A stretch of DNA of 64,000 bases from Reinekea blandensis MED297 (GCF_000153185.1 NZ_CH724152.1:562855-626854), one strand, 5' to 3'. Counted from the stretch's first letter, positions 16,600-25,857 are shown. The notes: a model not told the origin generated them from the sequence alone. Numbers and translations: made by a program.

Positions 16600-17786
16600 C
16601 TATGCCGTTTTAGTGACGGTGACCGGAATCGAGAGCCGTCGATACTGACTGGGAGTCATGTCGTGAGTTTTCTTAAACAGAGTATTAAACACCGACTTAC
16701 TGTTAAACCCGGACGCCAGATACACCTCGGTGATGGATTCGGTTTGATGCGCCGGATCAATCAGCCTGTCGGTGGCCTCCTGAATACGATAACTGTTCAC
16801 GAACTCGTAGAAGTTTTTACCGAAGTGCCGGTTAATCAATGTTGAAAACTCTTTCGTGCCATAGTCAAAGGCGTTTGCCAAGGTGTCGAGTTTTAAATCG
16901 GGATCGGTGAACAGTTTTGAGTGCGCATCCTACCGTCGATGTCGGCGATAATGCCAGGGTCGGATTCAAACGCAGGAAGTGCCGCCTTTTCATGTTGAGT
17001 ACTGGCTTCATTCACGGTTTCAAAACCGGAGAAGTAACGCACGCCGATGAATACCCACAGACTCATCAGCGCAAAGTTGAGGTAATAACCGGTCAGGCCT
17101 AATTGAACAAAGAGCTTGAAGTCCATCGGGTGAGACAGGTTGCGAACCTTAGCCACACTGAGCAGCCACTCCATGACCGAAACGCAGGTAAAGGCGATCA
17201 CCAAACCCCAAAGCCACTTCAAATCGCGTTGATTCAGCTGAGAAAAGCTTTGCAGTCGTGCCTGTCGATAGCGATACAATACCCACAAGCCAAGCAGGCC
17301 ATACACGACTCGCAATGCGCGCCCGAGAAAATCAGCATACACATAGCCGGTATCGTAGACGTACCGTTCGCTTTTGATCAGAAACATGCGCACTGGCGTC
17401 GATTCACTGTAAAAGGTAACGATGAGAAAGACGACAAATGCGCCGGCTGGAATCAGATGCCACAGCTGCATCGGATGAAAGCGAAAATCCTTAAAGACCA
17501 GACTGCGTAAACACAGGTACAGTAACGCTCCTTCAAGAAAATAGGCAGTGGCACCGATAAAATAGAGTTGTGGCCAATGCTCGCGAACATAGAGTTTGAA
17601 CTGTCCTCCCCACAGAATGAGCTCATGAAGAGGTATGCTGGCGTGCACGGCCAGGAAGGCTGCCAGCATAAAAACGCCACGGCTTCGGGCTTCGTTGGTT
17701 ATCGCAAGGATCAGGGCAAAAAACAGACATTGCATAGTCGTCATCAACAGGATGACGTCATGAAAGTTAAAGAGTATTTGCCCCAT
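16600..17786 (-). pseudogene. membrane-anchored AraC-family regulator split by a one-base frameshift
   Basis: Two adjacent frames together make a normal regulator. The N-terminal part (start ATG 17786, AAGGA upstream) has about seven membrane helices and runs out at 16893 after MRTQNCSPIPI. The C-terminal AraC DNA-binding domain continues in another frame (LANAFDYGTKEFSTLINRHFG, then TEVYLASGFNSKSVFNTLFKK, ending at 16600). Adding one A to the AAAA run near 16912-16915 restores a continuous reading (QKLFTDPDLKLDTLANAFDY), the usual linker of this family. The break is therefore a single-base deletion or a sequencing error in a short homopolymer. Intact relatives sense an unknown membrane or periplasmic signal. 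Confidence 0.75.
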
Positions 17787-18166
17787 GACGTGATTCCTTT
17801 TCTGCGTTAACACACGGTGGCTTAGGCCAGAATTCCATTTGAGAAGAACCTTACAACAAAATGCAAAAGAATGAGAACAGTAACTGTTCTGAGCGCCGCT
17901 GCATTTATCGGGTTGTTTGTGTCGCTTTTTACATAATGACCGTCATCGTTCTAACCGATCTATATCAAGAAAACGAGAAAAAGTGAGCTGTTTAGAAAAC
18001 AAACATTAAATTTCTGTAGTAATCAATTTGAATACATTGATAGGATGTTACCGCATAACGCAAAGGATGCTTGCTTGATTACCGTAACGACACAAATGCC
18101 GCCAGAAACTCGGTCGCGATTGAATCGGTTGGGCAATAAAAAATCTCAATAAAAAAGGATGCACAG
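17787..18166. other. 380-base non-coding, AT-rich divergent promoter region
   Basis: No gene was seen. The stretch about 17980-18060 is AT-rich and probably carries promoters for the AraC gene (minus) and the DUF2569 gene (plus). No clear operator was recognised. Confidence 0.4.
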
Positions 18167-18673
18167 ATGAATGAACGCAATGATCTGCAAGGATTGGGTG
18201 GTTGGCTGATATTGATCGGTATTGGTGTGGTGATTGGACCGTTTCGTACTTTGTTTACCTTTGGTCCTATCTATTACGGCATATTCACCGATGGCACCTT
18301 TGGATTGTTAACGAGTCAGTGGTCGGAGTTTTATCATCCGCTCTGGGCCCCGGTTCTCATTGGAGAAACCCTATATAACTCATTGATGTTGATCGTTTCG
18401 GTGGTGATGATTTATCTGTTCTTCACCAAACACTATCTGTTTCCAAAGGTATATATCGCTGTTGTTGTCGTGTCTTTGGTTTTTATTCCACTGGATTCGT
18501 GGCTGCTGTCCTTTATCTTGCCAGGCGAACCCATGTTTGGTCCGGAGGCGTTGGGGGAGTTTGCTCGCACGCTGGTGGTTGCATTGATCTGGATTCCTTA
18601 CATGCTCATCTCAAAAAGAGTCAAAGCGACGTTTGTGGAAAAGATGCCTCAAAAACCCATGAGTTTTGAGTAG
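18167..18673 (+). CDS. DUF2569 family membrane protein
   Basis: A 168-residue integral membrane protein with four hydrophobic segments (about 12-33, 65-85, 92-113 and 130-150). The opening LQGLGGWLILIGIGVVIGPFR is the hallmark of DUF2569, a family of small membrane proteins of unknown function found in many Gram-negative bacteria. AAAAAGGATG precedes the ATG. It is transcribed alone and divergently from the broken AraC gene. Confidence 0.75.
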   Translation: MNERNDLQGLGGWLILIGIGVVIGPFRTLFTFGPIYYGIFTDGTFGLLTSQWSEFYHPLWAPVLIGETLYNSLMLIVSVVMIYLFFTKHYLFPKVYIAVVVVSLVFIPLDSWLLSFILPGEPMFGPEALGEFARTLVVALIWIPYMLISKRVKATFVEKMPQKPMSFE

Positions 18674-18858
18674 ATCAAACTGAGACAACCGATCGAAGGT
18701 GATTCTACAAGCGGCTGTTTGTTTTCATGAATCAGCTTTATATCGTGCAAGGGTAGAGCACTGGTCGTTTCGGTCAGTTCAGCACAGCAGGAATGTCAGG
18801 TGGGTTCTTGACCATACAGGGTCACGATTTCTGAAGAGGGAGGTTATTGCCCGGGCAT

Positions 18859-18891
18859 GAAAGGAAAGGGTTCGCGTGTTAGGCGAACCCC
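18859..18891 (-). terminator. intrinsic terminator of the kdgR-like gene
   Basis: GGGTTCGC (18868-18875) and GCGAACCC (18883-18890) form a perfect 8-bp stem. Read on the minus strand it is followed by a T-rich tail (TTTCCTTT). It lies just past the stop codon at 18899. Confidence 0.75.
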
Positions 18892-18898
18892 GTTGGCC

Positions 18899-19684
18899 TT
18901 AGTCTTCTGAATGGAAACCCAGGTCTTCCGAAACAGCCAGTGACTTCTGCTTCAACAGCTCAATATAGTGCGCTTTCTTTTCTTCCGTATGGCGCAGTGT
19001 CGGATAAGAAATACTCATGCCGGCGATCACCCGTCCAAAGCGGTCAAAAATCGGGGTGGCGATGCAGCGCAGCCCGGTTTCCTGTTCCTCAACGTCTTCG
19101 CCAAAACCCTGTTCGCGGACGATGTCGAGCTCTTTGATCAGCGAGTCCACATCGTTATGGGTGTTTTCGGTATGCGGTAAAAACTCAGTGTCTTTCAGCA
19201 GCTCACGAACGTCCTGTTCGGTTCGGTCGGCCAGTAATACCTTACCGATTGCGGTACTGTACAGCGGGTTGCGACCGCCTACTTTCGACTGCATGCGCAG
19301 GTTGTATTGCGAGTCTACCTTGTGCACATAAACAATGTGGTCTTCATCAATGGTGCCCAGGTGAAGGGCTTCTTTTGATTCTTCACCGATCTCGCGCATA
19401 ACCCGGTCGGCACTGCCGATCAGGTCAACATATTCCAGGGCTTTGGCACTGAGTTCATAGAGTTTAAGCGAGAGCGAGTATTTGTCGGTTTCGCCTTCCT
19501 GATGCACATATCCGAGCATTTTCATGGTCTGCAGGAATCGATAAACGGTGCTTTTGGATGTCATCAGTTTGCCCGACAGTTCGGTCACACCGATGGATTG
19601 ATGTTCCGCCAGTTCAGACAAAATACTGAAGACTTTCATGACGGAGGAAACGGGTTCTACCTGAGTGTTTTTTGTCGTGTCCAT
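18899..19684 (-). CDS. kdgR: IclR-family regulator, KdgR-like
   Basis: A 261-residue IclR-family protein. The N-terminal winged helix-turn-helix contains GVTELSGKLMTSKSTVYRFLQTM, and the C-terminal effector domain has ALHLGTIDEDHIVYVHKVDS, NPLYSTAIGKVLLA and GLRCIATPIFD. It closely resembles enterobacterial KdgR, the repressor of pectin genes released by 2-keto-3-deoxygluconate. The gene lies just downstream of the uronide operon and on the same strand but separated from it by a stem-loop, so it probably has its own promoter. ATG 19684 (MDTTKNT) was chosen; an ATG 11 codons upstream is possible, and neither has a strong ribosome site. Confidence 0.88.
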   Translation of the reverse strand: MDTTKNTQVEPVSSVMKVFSILSELAEHQSIGVTELSGKLMTSKSTVYRFLQTMKMLGYVHQEGETDKYSLSLKLYELSAKALEYVDLIGSADRVMREIGEESKEALHLGTIDEDHIVYVHKVDSQYNLRMQSKVGGRNPLYSTAIGKVLLADRTEQDVRELLKDTEFLPHTENTHNDVDSLIKELDIVREQGFGEDVEEQETGLRCIATPIFDRFGRVIAGMSISYPTLRHTEEKKAHYIELLKQKSLAVSEDLGFHSED

Positions 19685-19688
19685 AATT

Positions 19689-19729
19689 GTTTTATAAATA
19701 GTGTAATTGTGTTTCAAAAATTATAAAAC
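19689..19729. promoter_or_regulatory. inverted repeat at the kdgR promoter
   Basis: GTTTTATAA (19689-19697) and TTATAAAAC (19721-19729) are perfect 9-bp arms 23 bases apart, immediately upstream of the chosen start. They could be operator half-sites for autoregulation. The sequence is very AT-rich, so chance pairing is possible. Confidence 0.3.
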
Positions 19730-19794
19730 TATGTCGAAAGAAATGCTATGTCTGTCGAAAACAATTATGAAACAAGTGGTTAATCGTTTAAGTC

Positions 19795-19825
19795 AGGGGT
19801 GGCCAAAACCGGTTTGGGCACCCCT
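19795..19825 (-). terminator. stem-loop at the end of the uronide operon
   Basis: AGGGGTG (19795-19801) pairs with CACCCCT (19819-19825), and inside it CCAAA (803-807 of 19 kb) pairs with TTTGG (19813-19817), with one G:G mismatch. It lies just past the stop codon of the RpiB-like gene. There is no T-run on the minus strand, so it may work as a weak terminator or an mRNA 3' stabiliser. Confidence 0.55.
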
Positions 19826-19832
19826 GAACACG

Positions 19833-20474
19833 TTAGGCGTCGAGAACCGAACGCACGTAGTTGGTGATCTCGTCGACCTGACTGTTTTCAAAAAAACAGG
19901 CCTGAAAACGCTCGCCTGACACGGCGGTTTTGACCAGCTCGGGGTCAATCGCGCGTAAGGTATCAAGATAGTTATCTTTCAGCACGGCCGCTTTGACATC
20001 ATTCAGAATGGCAGCGTTACGCACCTGCGGTTCACGGCGCTCAATCGGATAGCCCTGGCCACGTTCACCGGTCAGTGCTTTTTCGAAAATGTAGCGCACA
20101 TTCAGTTCTGCGCCCCAGCCATAGCCTTTGGCAAACGCCAGTGCCAGTGCATTGCCGTTATTGATCTGATTGAACAGGAAGGCATCGGACGGTTCCAGAC
20201 AATAGCCACAGACCACGCCAGGATGCGCGTTCAGTGACATCATAGCGCCCTGGCCCGTACCACAACCGGCGAATACAAAGTCCACAGCTTTTGAGTTCAA
20301 CAACAGGCTGGCCATGATGCCCAGATGGATGTAAGTCAGGTGATGGTCGTTTTCGCCATCCATGCCGACGTTAAACAGGGTGTGCCCCATTGGTTCAGCA
20401 ACCGTTTTAAGTTCGTTCAACACAGTCGGGTTTTTCGCCGCCTGGCTGTTTTCCATCATAAGCGCGATTTTCAT
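19833..20474 (-). CDS. RpiB/LacAB-family sugar isomerase, probable KduI replacement (DhuI-like)
   Basis: A 213-residue member of the RpiB/LacA/LacB family, recognisable from DFVFAGCGTGQGAMMSLNAHPGV, which carries the catalytic Cys and Gly-rich loop. It is longer than RpiB itself (about 150). In streptococci a family member, DhuI, isomerises 4-deoxy-L-threo-5-hexosulose uronate, the step done by KduI in enterobacteria. Here no kduI is present and this gene closes an operon that has every other step, so it most likely performs that isomerisation in the cytoplasm. The assignment of the reaction is inference; family membership is clear. The next upstream gene is kdgF. Confidence 0.8.
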   Translation of the reverse strand: MKIALMMENSQAAKNPTVLNELKTVAEPMGHTLFNVGMDGENDHHLTYIHLGIMASLLLNSKAVDFVFAGCGTGQGAMMSLNAHPGVVCGYCLEPSDAFLFNQINNGNALALAFAKGYGWGAELNVRYIFEKALTGERGQGYPIERREPQVRNAAILNDVKAAVLKDNYLDTLRAIDPELVKTAVSGERFQACFFENSQVDEITNYVRSVLDA

Positions 20475-20508
20475 AATAATCTCCGTAAGTGATTCGTGAT
20501 CGGGTGGC

Positions 20509-20838
20509 TCAGTCTAAAAAGTCTTTGCGCATAGGGGTGAAGTTATCCAACAGCACGCCGGGCTCAACGCAAACACAGCCATGCATGACATTCGGTTTTT
20601 TATACAGGGTATCACCGGCCTTAACGCGCTTGGTTTCGTCACCGATGGTGAAGTCAAACTCGCCTGACAGCACATAGGTCAGTTGCTCGTGCGGGTGGCT
20701 GTGCATCGGGCCCACTGCGCCTTTGTCGAAATGGACTTCGACGGTCATGATGTTGTCGCTGTACGCCATGATCTTTCGGGAAACCCCATCGCCAAGATCT
20801 TCCAGTGGAACATCTGAATTGTAAATAAACATTGGCAC
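20509..20838 (-). CDS. kdgF: KdgF, cupin that linearises unsaturated uronates
   Basis: A 109-residue single-domain cupin. The metal-binding motif shows as MHSHPHEQLTYVLSGEF followed by the second His in KPNVMHGC. It matches KdgF, which converts the 4,5-unsaturated galacturonate or glucuronate monomer released by lyases into the linear 5-keto-4-deoxyuronate. In this operon it stands between Ogl (monomer release) and the RpiB-type isomerase, exactly the two steps it connects. AGGAGAG precedes the ATG. It probably shares the operon promoter upstream of togM. Confidence 0.9.
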   Translation of the reverse strand: MPMFIYNSDVPLEDLGDGVSRKIMAYSDNIMTVEVHFDKGAVGPMHSHPHEQLTYVLSGEFDFTIGDETKRVKAGDTLYKKPNVMHGCVCVEPGVLLDNFTPMRKDFLD

Positions 20839-20858
20839 TCTCCTGGTCGGTGATTTTA

Positions 20859-21506
20859 TCAGTGTGTGGTCTGATCAACATCGGCGGCAATGATAAGCGC
20901 CGTCTTGATCAGATTAATTATGTCTTTTGCCTTGCGTGCCCGGATCAGTTCCGGTTTGACAAACCAGCTGCCACCACAGGCCATGACCTGTGGAATACTG
21001 AGGTAGCTTGACAGGTTGTCTGGATTAATTCCGCCGGTGGGCATCACGGACATCATTCCGTAAGGCGCCAGTACCGCCTTCAGGAACGCGACACCGCCGG
21101 AGGCTTCCGCTGGGAAGAACTTAACCGCGGTGATATCCATCGACAGGGCACGTTCGATTTCACTGGGCGTGCAGACGCCGGGAATCATTGGCAGATTGAT
21201 CTGCTGGGCGGTGCTGACTACGGCCGGATTCAACCCGGGGCTCACGGCAAAGTCAGCGCCGAGTGATTTAACCTGCCGGGCCTGGTCGGCGGTTAATACC
21301 GTGCCTGCGCCGATGCAAAGATCGGGTTGCCGTTGTTTCATCGCGGACAATACCGCTAAGGCGTTAGGTGAGCGCAGCGTGATTTCGGCAACGGGCAGGC
21401 CGGCATCAATCAGTTGATCCGCCAGCCATTCACCATCGGCGACGTCGTTCAGGTCCACCACGGGGATGATGCGAAAAGGCTTCAGTAAATCGAGGATGGT
21501 GTTCAT
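20859..21506 (-). CDS. eda: 2-keto-3-deoxy-6-phosphogluconate aldolase
   Basis: A 215-residue class I aldolase. EITLRS, GAGTVL, the Schiff-base Lys in ITAVKFFPAEASGG, and MPTGGI are the KDPG/KHG aldolase blocks. It splits KDPG into pyruvate and glyceraldehyde-3-phosphate, the last step of the uronide route. The start codon overlaps the stop of kdgK by four bases, so kinase and aldolase are coupled. It is 20 bases upstream of kdgF. Confidence 0.95.
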   Translation of the reverse strand: MNTILDLLKPFRIIPVVDLNDVADGEWLADQLIDAGLPVAEITLRSPNALAVLSAMKQRQPDLCIGAGTVLTADQARQVKSLGADFAVSPGLNPAVVSTAQQINLPMIPGVCTPSEIERALSMDITAVKFFPAEASGGVAFLKAVLAPYGMMSVMPTGGINPDNLSSYLSIPQVMACGGSWFVKPELIRARKAKDIINLIKTALIIAADVDQTTH

Positions 21507-22459
21507 GCCGACTGTCCTAATTTGAGATCGTTTGTCAGGTGCTTGCTGATGACGGCCCCCGGCGCTTGAATGACCCGGGAAGCGACCGTGTGTCCCCAGC
21601 TTGCAGCATCCATTGGTTCCGCGCCTAACAGGCGCTTAGCGAGGTAACCGGCCGCGAAAGAATCCCCAGCCGCGGTGGTATCAACGACGGTTTCAATCAC
21701 CTGGGCCGGCACCTCAGAGAGGTGTCCGTGAACGTTTAACAGGCAAGCTTTTGCGCCGCGTTTCAACACTATCTCGGTGCAGTTGGCGTGTTGGAAAATG
21801 GCCTCAGGACGATCGAAACCAAAATGGGTCTGTTCATCTTCTTCGGTTAACAGCGCCAGGTCCGTGACGGCCAGCATCATCCGATACGCCTGACGGCTTT
21901 CATCGGTTGATGACCAAAGCATGGGTCGGTAGTTGTTATCGAAAGCGATCTTACCGCCGTTCTCCCTATAGCGGGTCAGGGCATCAAACAAACATGCGCG
22001 ACCCTTGTGTGTCAGTATGGCAAGTGTGATGCCAGACAAATAAACCCAATCGAAACCGGCCAGTTTAGCCGTCAGTGAATCGGGTGTTTCATGGTCGAAC
22101 ATGTATTTAGCAGCCGAATCATTGCGCCAGTAGATGAATGAACGCTCGCCCTGATCATCCACCAGGATCTGATACAGCCCCGGGACTTTGTTGGGCAGGC
22201 GAGGGCACAGCTCTGTTCGAATGCCTTCCTGTGCCCAGGCGGTCACCAGCGCATCACTCAACGGATCTTCACCGATGGCCGTGAGGTAATGCACGGCCAC
22301 GGTATCCGGCAGACAGCGGCGCAGATAAACCGCCGTGTTGTAGGTGTCGCCACCGAAGCCCTGCTTCAACTCAGCAAACGGTGTACCGGACAGTTCCACC
22401 ATGCATTCACCGATGCAGGCGATGGAAAACATGGGAGGCTTGGCTGCAGTCATCTTCAT
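21503..22459 (-). CDS. kdgK: 2-keto-3-deoxygluconate kinase
   Basis: A 318-residue PfkB-family sugar kinase. GECMVELSG at the N-terminus, GGDTYNTAVYLRR as the first signature, and DTTAAGDSFAAGY as the second (with the catalytic Asp) identify it; the sequence fits KdgK. It phosphorylates KDG with ATP to KDPG, which Eda then cleaves. ATG 22459 (MKMTA) is preferred; an in-frame TTG at 22486 would overlap kduD by 16 bases. It follows kduD after 11 bases in the same operon. Confidence 0.93.
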   Translation of the reverse strand: MKMTAAKPPMFSIACIGECMVELSGTPFAELKQGFGGDTYNTAVYLRRCLPDTVAVHYLTAIGEDPLSDALVTAWAQEGIRTELCPRLPNKVPGLYQILVDDQGERSFIYWRNDSAAKYMFDHETPDSLTAKLAGFDWVYLSGITLAILTHKGRACLFDALTRYRENGGKIAFDNNYRPMLWSSTDESRQAYRMMLAVTDLALLTEEDEQTHFGFDRPEAIFQHANCTEIVLKRGAKACLLNVHGHLSEVPAQVIETVVDTTAAGDSFAAGYLAKRLLGAEPMDAASWGHTVASRVIQAPGAVISKHLTNDLKLGQSA

Positions 22460-22470
22460 TGGCTCTGTGA

Positions 22471-23229
22471 TTATCGTGCTAACCAACCGCCGTCGACGGC
22501 GATGGTATAGCCATTGATGTATCGCGACGCTTCAGACGCTAAGAATACGGCTGGGCCGCCAACATCGCTGGGCAATCCCCATCGACCGGCCGGGATTCGA
22601 TCAAGAATTTCTTTTGAGCGCTCGGCGTCATTGCGCAGCGCTTCGGTATTGTTGGTTGCCATGTAGCCCGGAGCAATCGCATTGACGTTGATGCCCTGAC
22701 CTGCCCATTCATTGGCCAGCAAGCGGGTGACCCCCATAACGGCACTTTTTGATGCGGTATAAGATGGCACACGGATACCACCCTGGAACGACAGCATGGA
22801 CGCGATGTTAATGATGTTGCCGCTGGTTTTTTGTTTCATGACCTGGCGGGCAAAGGCTTGTGACATAAAGAACACCGACTTGATGTTCACATTCATCACG
22901 TCGTCCCAATCTTTTTCGCTGAACTCAATGGCGTCGTTGCGGCGAATGATACCCGCGTTGTTGACCAGAATATCGACCTTACCGAATGCAGAAACGGCGT
23001 TATTGACGATCTGTTCGGGCGCGTTCATGTCACTCATGTCAGCCAAAACGCTGTGAAAGGTCAGACCTTTGCTTTCAAACAGTTCGATGGTTTCTGTGGG
23101 TTCAGCCAGATTAACGCCAACGATCACCGCGCCGGCTTCGGCCAGCGCCAGAGCCATTCCCTGACCCAGACCGGTGTTGCACCCGGTTACGATGGCCACT
23201 TTGCTGCTTAAACTGAAATTTTCTAACAT
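22471..23229 (-). CDS. kduD: 2-deoxy-D-gluconate 3-dehydrogenase / DKII reductase KduD
   Basis: A 252-residue classical short-chain dehydrogenase: NAD-binding TGCNTGLGQG, NNAG, the catalytic Ser in NIASMLSFQGG, and YTASK (Tyr-x-x-x-Lys). The overall sequence is that of KduD, which reduces 2,5-diketo-3-deoxygluconate to 2-keto-3-deoxygluconate using NADH. It stands between the Tog transporter genes and kdgK. A ribosome site (AAAGGTG) precedes the ATG. A hairpin in the 184-base gap upstream separates it from the abundant binding-protein gene. Confidence 0.93.
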   Translation of the reverse strand: MLENFSLSSKVAIVTGCNTGLGQGMALALAEAGAVIVGVNLAEPTETIELFESKGLTFHSVLADMSDMNAPEQIVNNAVSAFGKVDILVNNAGIIRRNDAIEFSEKDWDDVMNVNIKSVFFMSQAFARQVMKQKTSGNIINIASMLSFQGGIRVPSYTASKSAVMGVTRLLANEWAGQGINVNAIAPGYMATNNTEALRNDAERSKEILDRIPAGRWGLPSDVGGPAVFLASEASRYINGYTIAVDGGWLAR

Positions 23230-23377
23230 AGATGTTCACCTTTAACCCATCACGGATGTTTCGTTCGGGTACATAGCTCTGCTCGTATCGGTTGGCTGGA
23301 AGCGGCTTTGTTCAGACACAGCGCACCTCCACCAACCCGTTTATGGTCAGATTATTGCCAGTATTTAACGGTACTGG

Positions 23378-23406
23378 TCCGGCGATCTCGTACCAATCTC
23401 GCCGGA
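23378..23406 (-). other. intercistronic stem-loop after the togB-like gene
   Basis: TCCGGCGA (23378-23385) and TCGCCGGA (23399-23406) are perfect 8-bp arms with a 13-base loop. The hairpin begins just after the togB stop codon (23414), has no T-run, and lies in the gap to kduD. It probably protects or attenuates the upstream message so that the binding protein is made in excess. Confidence 0.65.
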
Positions 23407-23413
23407 GATCTGC

Positions 23414-24697
23414 TTACTTCTTAATGGCTCGTCGCAAGATGCGTTCGCCTTGCTTGTAAAAGCTCATTGCGGCTTCTTCAACGGTTTTCTGTCCGTGGTC
23501 CATCTGTTCGATGTTTTCCTGGAACAGGGCAACCAGTTGTGGGTTTTCGAAGTGGCCGGAGGTAGGTACTTGCTTCGGCAGTTCGTTGATTAACGCCAGG
23601 CCAGAAACGGACAGGTCGCTGTTGTTCAACGTGCCATTTTCAGCCAGCACTTCACGCGCGTATTTGTTCAATGGAACGCCACGCTGCAGACCCATCACTT
23701 CGATGCCTTCTTTCTCGTTCAACAGGAAGTTCAGCAACTTGGCGGCTTCTTCCGGCTGGTCGGAGTTTTTGGAAATCGAGAACATCAGACCGGGCTTGTA
23801 GAACAGACCGGAGCTGGCCGCACCGTCGAGGATCGGGTACTCACCCAGTGCCAGTGTCATCGGTGGCTGCAGGTTGTTGCCATACTTGTTAATGGCCGAG
23901 TTCCACATGTACAGGCCCGCCCATTCACCGTTGATCCAAGGCTTGTGTTCGTACAGGTTGGCGGCACCGAAGGACGCAATGTATTTACTGCTTGGCGTAA
24001 CATGGTTTTCAACCATGTCGGCGTACAGTTGGAAGAATTCCACCATCTGGTCTTCGGAATAAGCGAAGGTGCGGTTGGCTTCGTCAATCATCGGAATGCC
24101 ATATTTCTGCACCATGTAGGAGCGGTTCATGGCGATCACATCGCGGCCTTCCAGCACCAGCGGGAAGTATTTATCGCCCAGTTTTTCCTGGAACACGGGG
24201 CCGGCGGCCATCAGTTCATCCCAGGTGGTTGGGAAGTCGAGGCCGGCATCGGCCCAAACGGTTTCGTTAAAGTAGAAGATACGTGCCGCCATCGAGACAG
24301 GCAGTGAGTTCAGCTTGCCATCGATGGTGCCCAGCGCCAGCGCGGACTCATCAAACTGAGACAAATCCAGTTGCGCAGACAGTGTGCGCAGATCATGGAA
24401 GCCATCGCCTTTCGGAGAAAAGATCGGCAACCAGTTCCAGTTGGTTTGCATCAGGTCTGGTTCGGTCTTACCGGCGATTTGTGTGGTCAGACGTTCCAGG
24501 TGACCACCCCAACCGGTGTACTCGGTTTTGACGACGTTGCCGGATGCCGCTTCATAGACATCTACAGCCGCATTGGTGGCTTCGTGACGGGAGTTGCCAC
24601 CCCACCAGGAAAAGCGCAGTTCTTCAGCTTGGGCGACGGTGCTGCCGGCGGCCATTGCGAGGCCGATTGACAGGCAAAGTACGGATTTTCTTATCAT
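23414..24697 (-). CDS. togB: ABC transporter binding protein for oligogalacturonides, TogB-like
   Basis: A periplasmic extracellular solute-binding protein of 427 residues with a Sec signal peptide (about 1-23, cleaved after AQA). The mature start LRFSWWGGNSRHEATNAAVD and the block TEPDLMQTNWNWLPIFSP are characteristic of TogB of Dickeya, which binds oligogalacturonides. The ATG at 24697 has GAGG nine bases upstream; longer starts enter non-conserved sequence. It is fourth in a togMNAB-ordered transporter set and is next to the uronide genes. Confidence 0.85.
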   Translation of the reverse strand: MIRKSVLCLSIGLAMAAGSTVAQAEELRFSWWGGNSRHEATNAAVDVYEAASGNVVKTEYTGWGGHLERLTTQIAGKTEPDLMQTNWNWLPIFSPKGDGFHDLRTLSAQLDLSQFDESALALGTIDGKLNSLPVSMAARIFYFNETVWADAGLDFPTTWDELMAAGPVFQEKLGDKYFPLVLEGRDVIAMNRSYMVQKYGIPMIDEANRTFAYSEDQMVEFFQLYADMVENHVTPSSKYIASFGAANLYEHKPWINGEWAGLYMWNSAINKYGNNLQPPMTLALGEYPILDGAASSGLFYKPGLMFSISKNSDQPEEAAKLLNFLLNEKEGIEVMGLQRGVPLNKYAREVLAENGTLNNSDLSVSGLALINELPKQVPTSGHFENPQLVALFQENIEQMDHGQKTVEEAAMSFYKQGERILRRAIKK

Positions 24698-24716
24698 TGT
24701 TTTAACCTCATACGTT

Positions 24717-25850
24717 TTAGAGAGAGATGTTCTCTTCAGTTTCTTGATTGAAAATGTGACAGTGGCTGGTGTCGAAATAGAACGACACGTCACTGTCGAG
24801 AGACTGACTCAGCTGTTCTTCCACCACAGCGGCGGGTATCCGCGCACAGAACTGTTTATCGCCCAGCATCAGATAGACGTAAAACTCTGAGCCCATGTTC
24901 TCAAGCCGTACCACCTTGCCGGTGACGACCTGATCTTTTGGCGACTCGTCCGTGGCCAGGTGGATGAACTCAGGACGAATACCAAAGATGACCGACTCGT
25001 GATGAGCCGCGTTAATTTTTTCTGCTTTTTTCTGTTCAATGCTGATCGTCTGCCCGGCAAAACTGACCTGAACCAGACCGTCGTCGGTTTTAATCAGGTT
25101 GGCATCGATGAAGTTCATTTCCGGTGCCCCGATGAACCCGGCAACAAACAGGTTGGCCGGTGATTTATAAAGATTGGCCGGCGTATCAACTTGCATGATG
25201 TGGCCGTCTTTCATGACACAGATGCGATCGCCCATGGTCATGGCTTCGGTCTGATCGTGGGTGACGTAGACCGTAGTTGCCGACTGATTGGAGTCTTTCA
25301 GGCGCTTGTGCAAGTCAGAGATGCGTACCCGCATGGACGCGCGCAGTTTGGCGTCCAGGTTGGACAACGGTTCGTCAAACAGGAAGACGCTCGGTTTTTT
25401 CACAATCGCCCGGCCAACGGCAACACGTTGTGCCTGACCACCCGACAGCTGGCGGGGCAGACGATCGAGCAGCGGGGTAATTTCCAGCAGCTCGGCCGCT
25501 TCATTGACGTACTGGTCGATGGTGGCCTTGTCGAGGCGCGCCAGCTTCAGACCAAAACCAAGGTTTTCACGTACGGTCATGTGCGGGTAGAGCGCGTAGT
25601 TCTGGAACACCATCGCAATGCCGCGATCTTTCGGCGCCAGGTTGTTCACCGGCGTTTGCCCGATGTGGATTTTACCGCCGGAAATGCTTTCCAGACCGGC
25701 GAGCATGCGCAGCGTGGTCGACTTGGCACAGCCGGACGGACCGACCATGACCATGAACTCGCCGTCTTTGATTTCAAGGTCGATACCGTGTACCGCTTCG
25801 AAACCGTTGGAGTAAACTTTGGTGACTTTTTCTAAGGTTACGTTTGCCAT
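24717..25850 (-). CDS. togA: ABC transporter ATP-binding protein, TogA-like (MsmK/UgpC type)
   Basis: A 377-residue ATPase of the CUT1 sugar-importer type: Walker A GPSGCAKST (Gly-Lys-Ser core with an unusual Ala before Lys), Q-loop, signature LSGGQAQRVAVGRAI, Walker B VFLFDEPLSNLD, and a C-terminal regulatory TOBE domain (about 235-377). It energises uptake through the two permeases encoded just upstream. The order permease-permease-ATPase-binding protein is the same as in togMNAB. Confidence 0.9.
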   Translation of the reverse strand: MANVTLEKVTKVYSNGFEAVHGIDLEIKDGEFMVMVGPSGCAKSTTLRMLAGLESISGGKIHIGQTPVNNLAPKDRGIAMVFQNYALYPHMTVRENLGFGLKLARLDKATIDQYVNEAAELLEITPLLDRLPRQLSGGQAQRVAVGRAIVKKPSVFLFDEPLSNLDAKLRASMRVRISDLHKRLKDSNQSATTVYVTHDQTEAMTMGDRICVMKDGHIMQVDTPANLYKSPANLFVAGFIGAPEMNFIDANLIKTDDGLVQVSFAGQTISIEQKKAEKINAAHHESVIFGIRPEFIHLATDESPKDQVVTGKVVRLENMGSEFYVYLMLGDKQFCARIPAAVVEEQLSQSLDSDVSFYFDTSHCHIFNQETEENISL

Positions 25851-25857
25851 TTTATTT

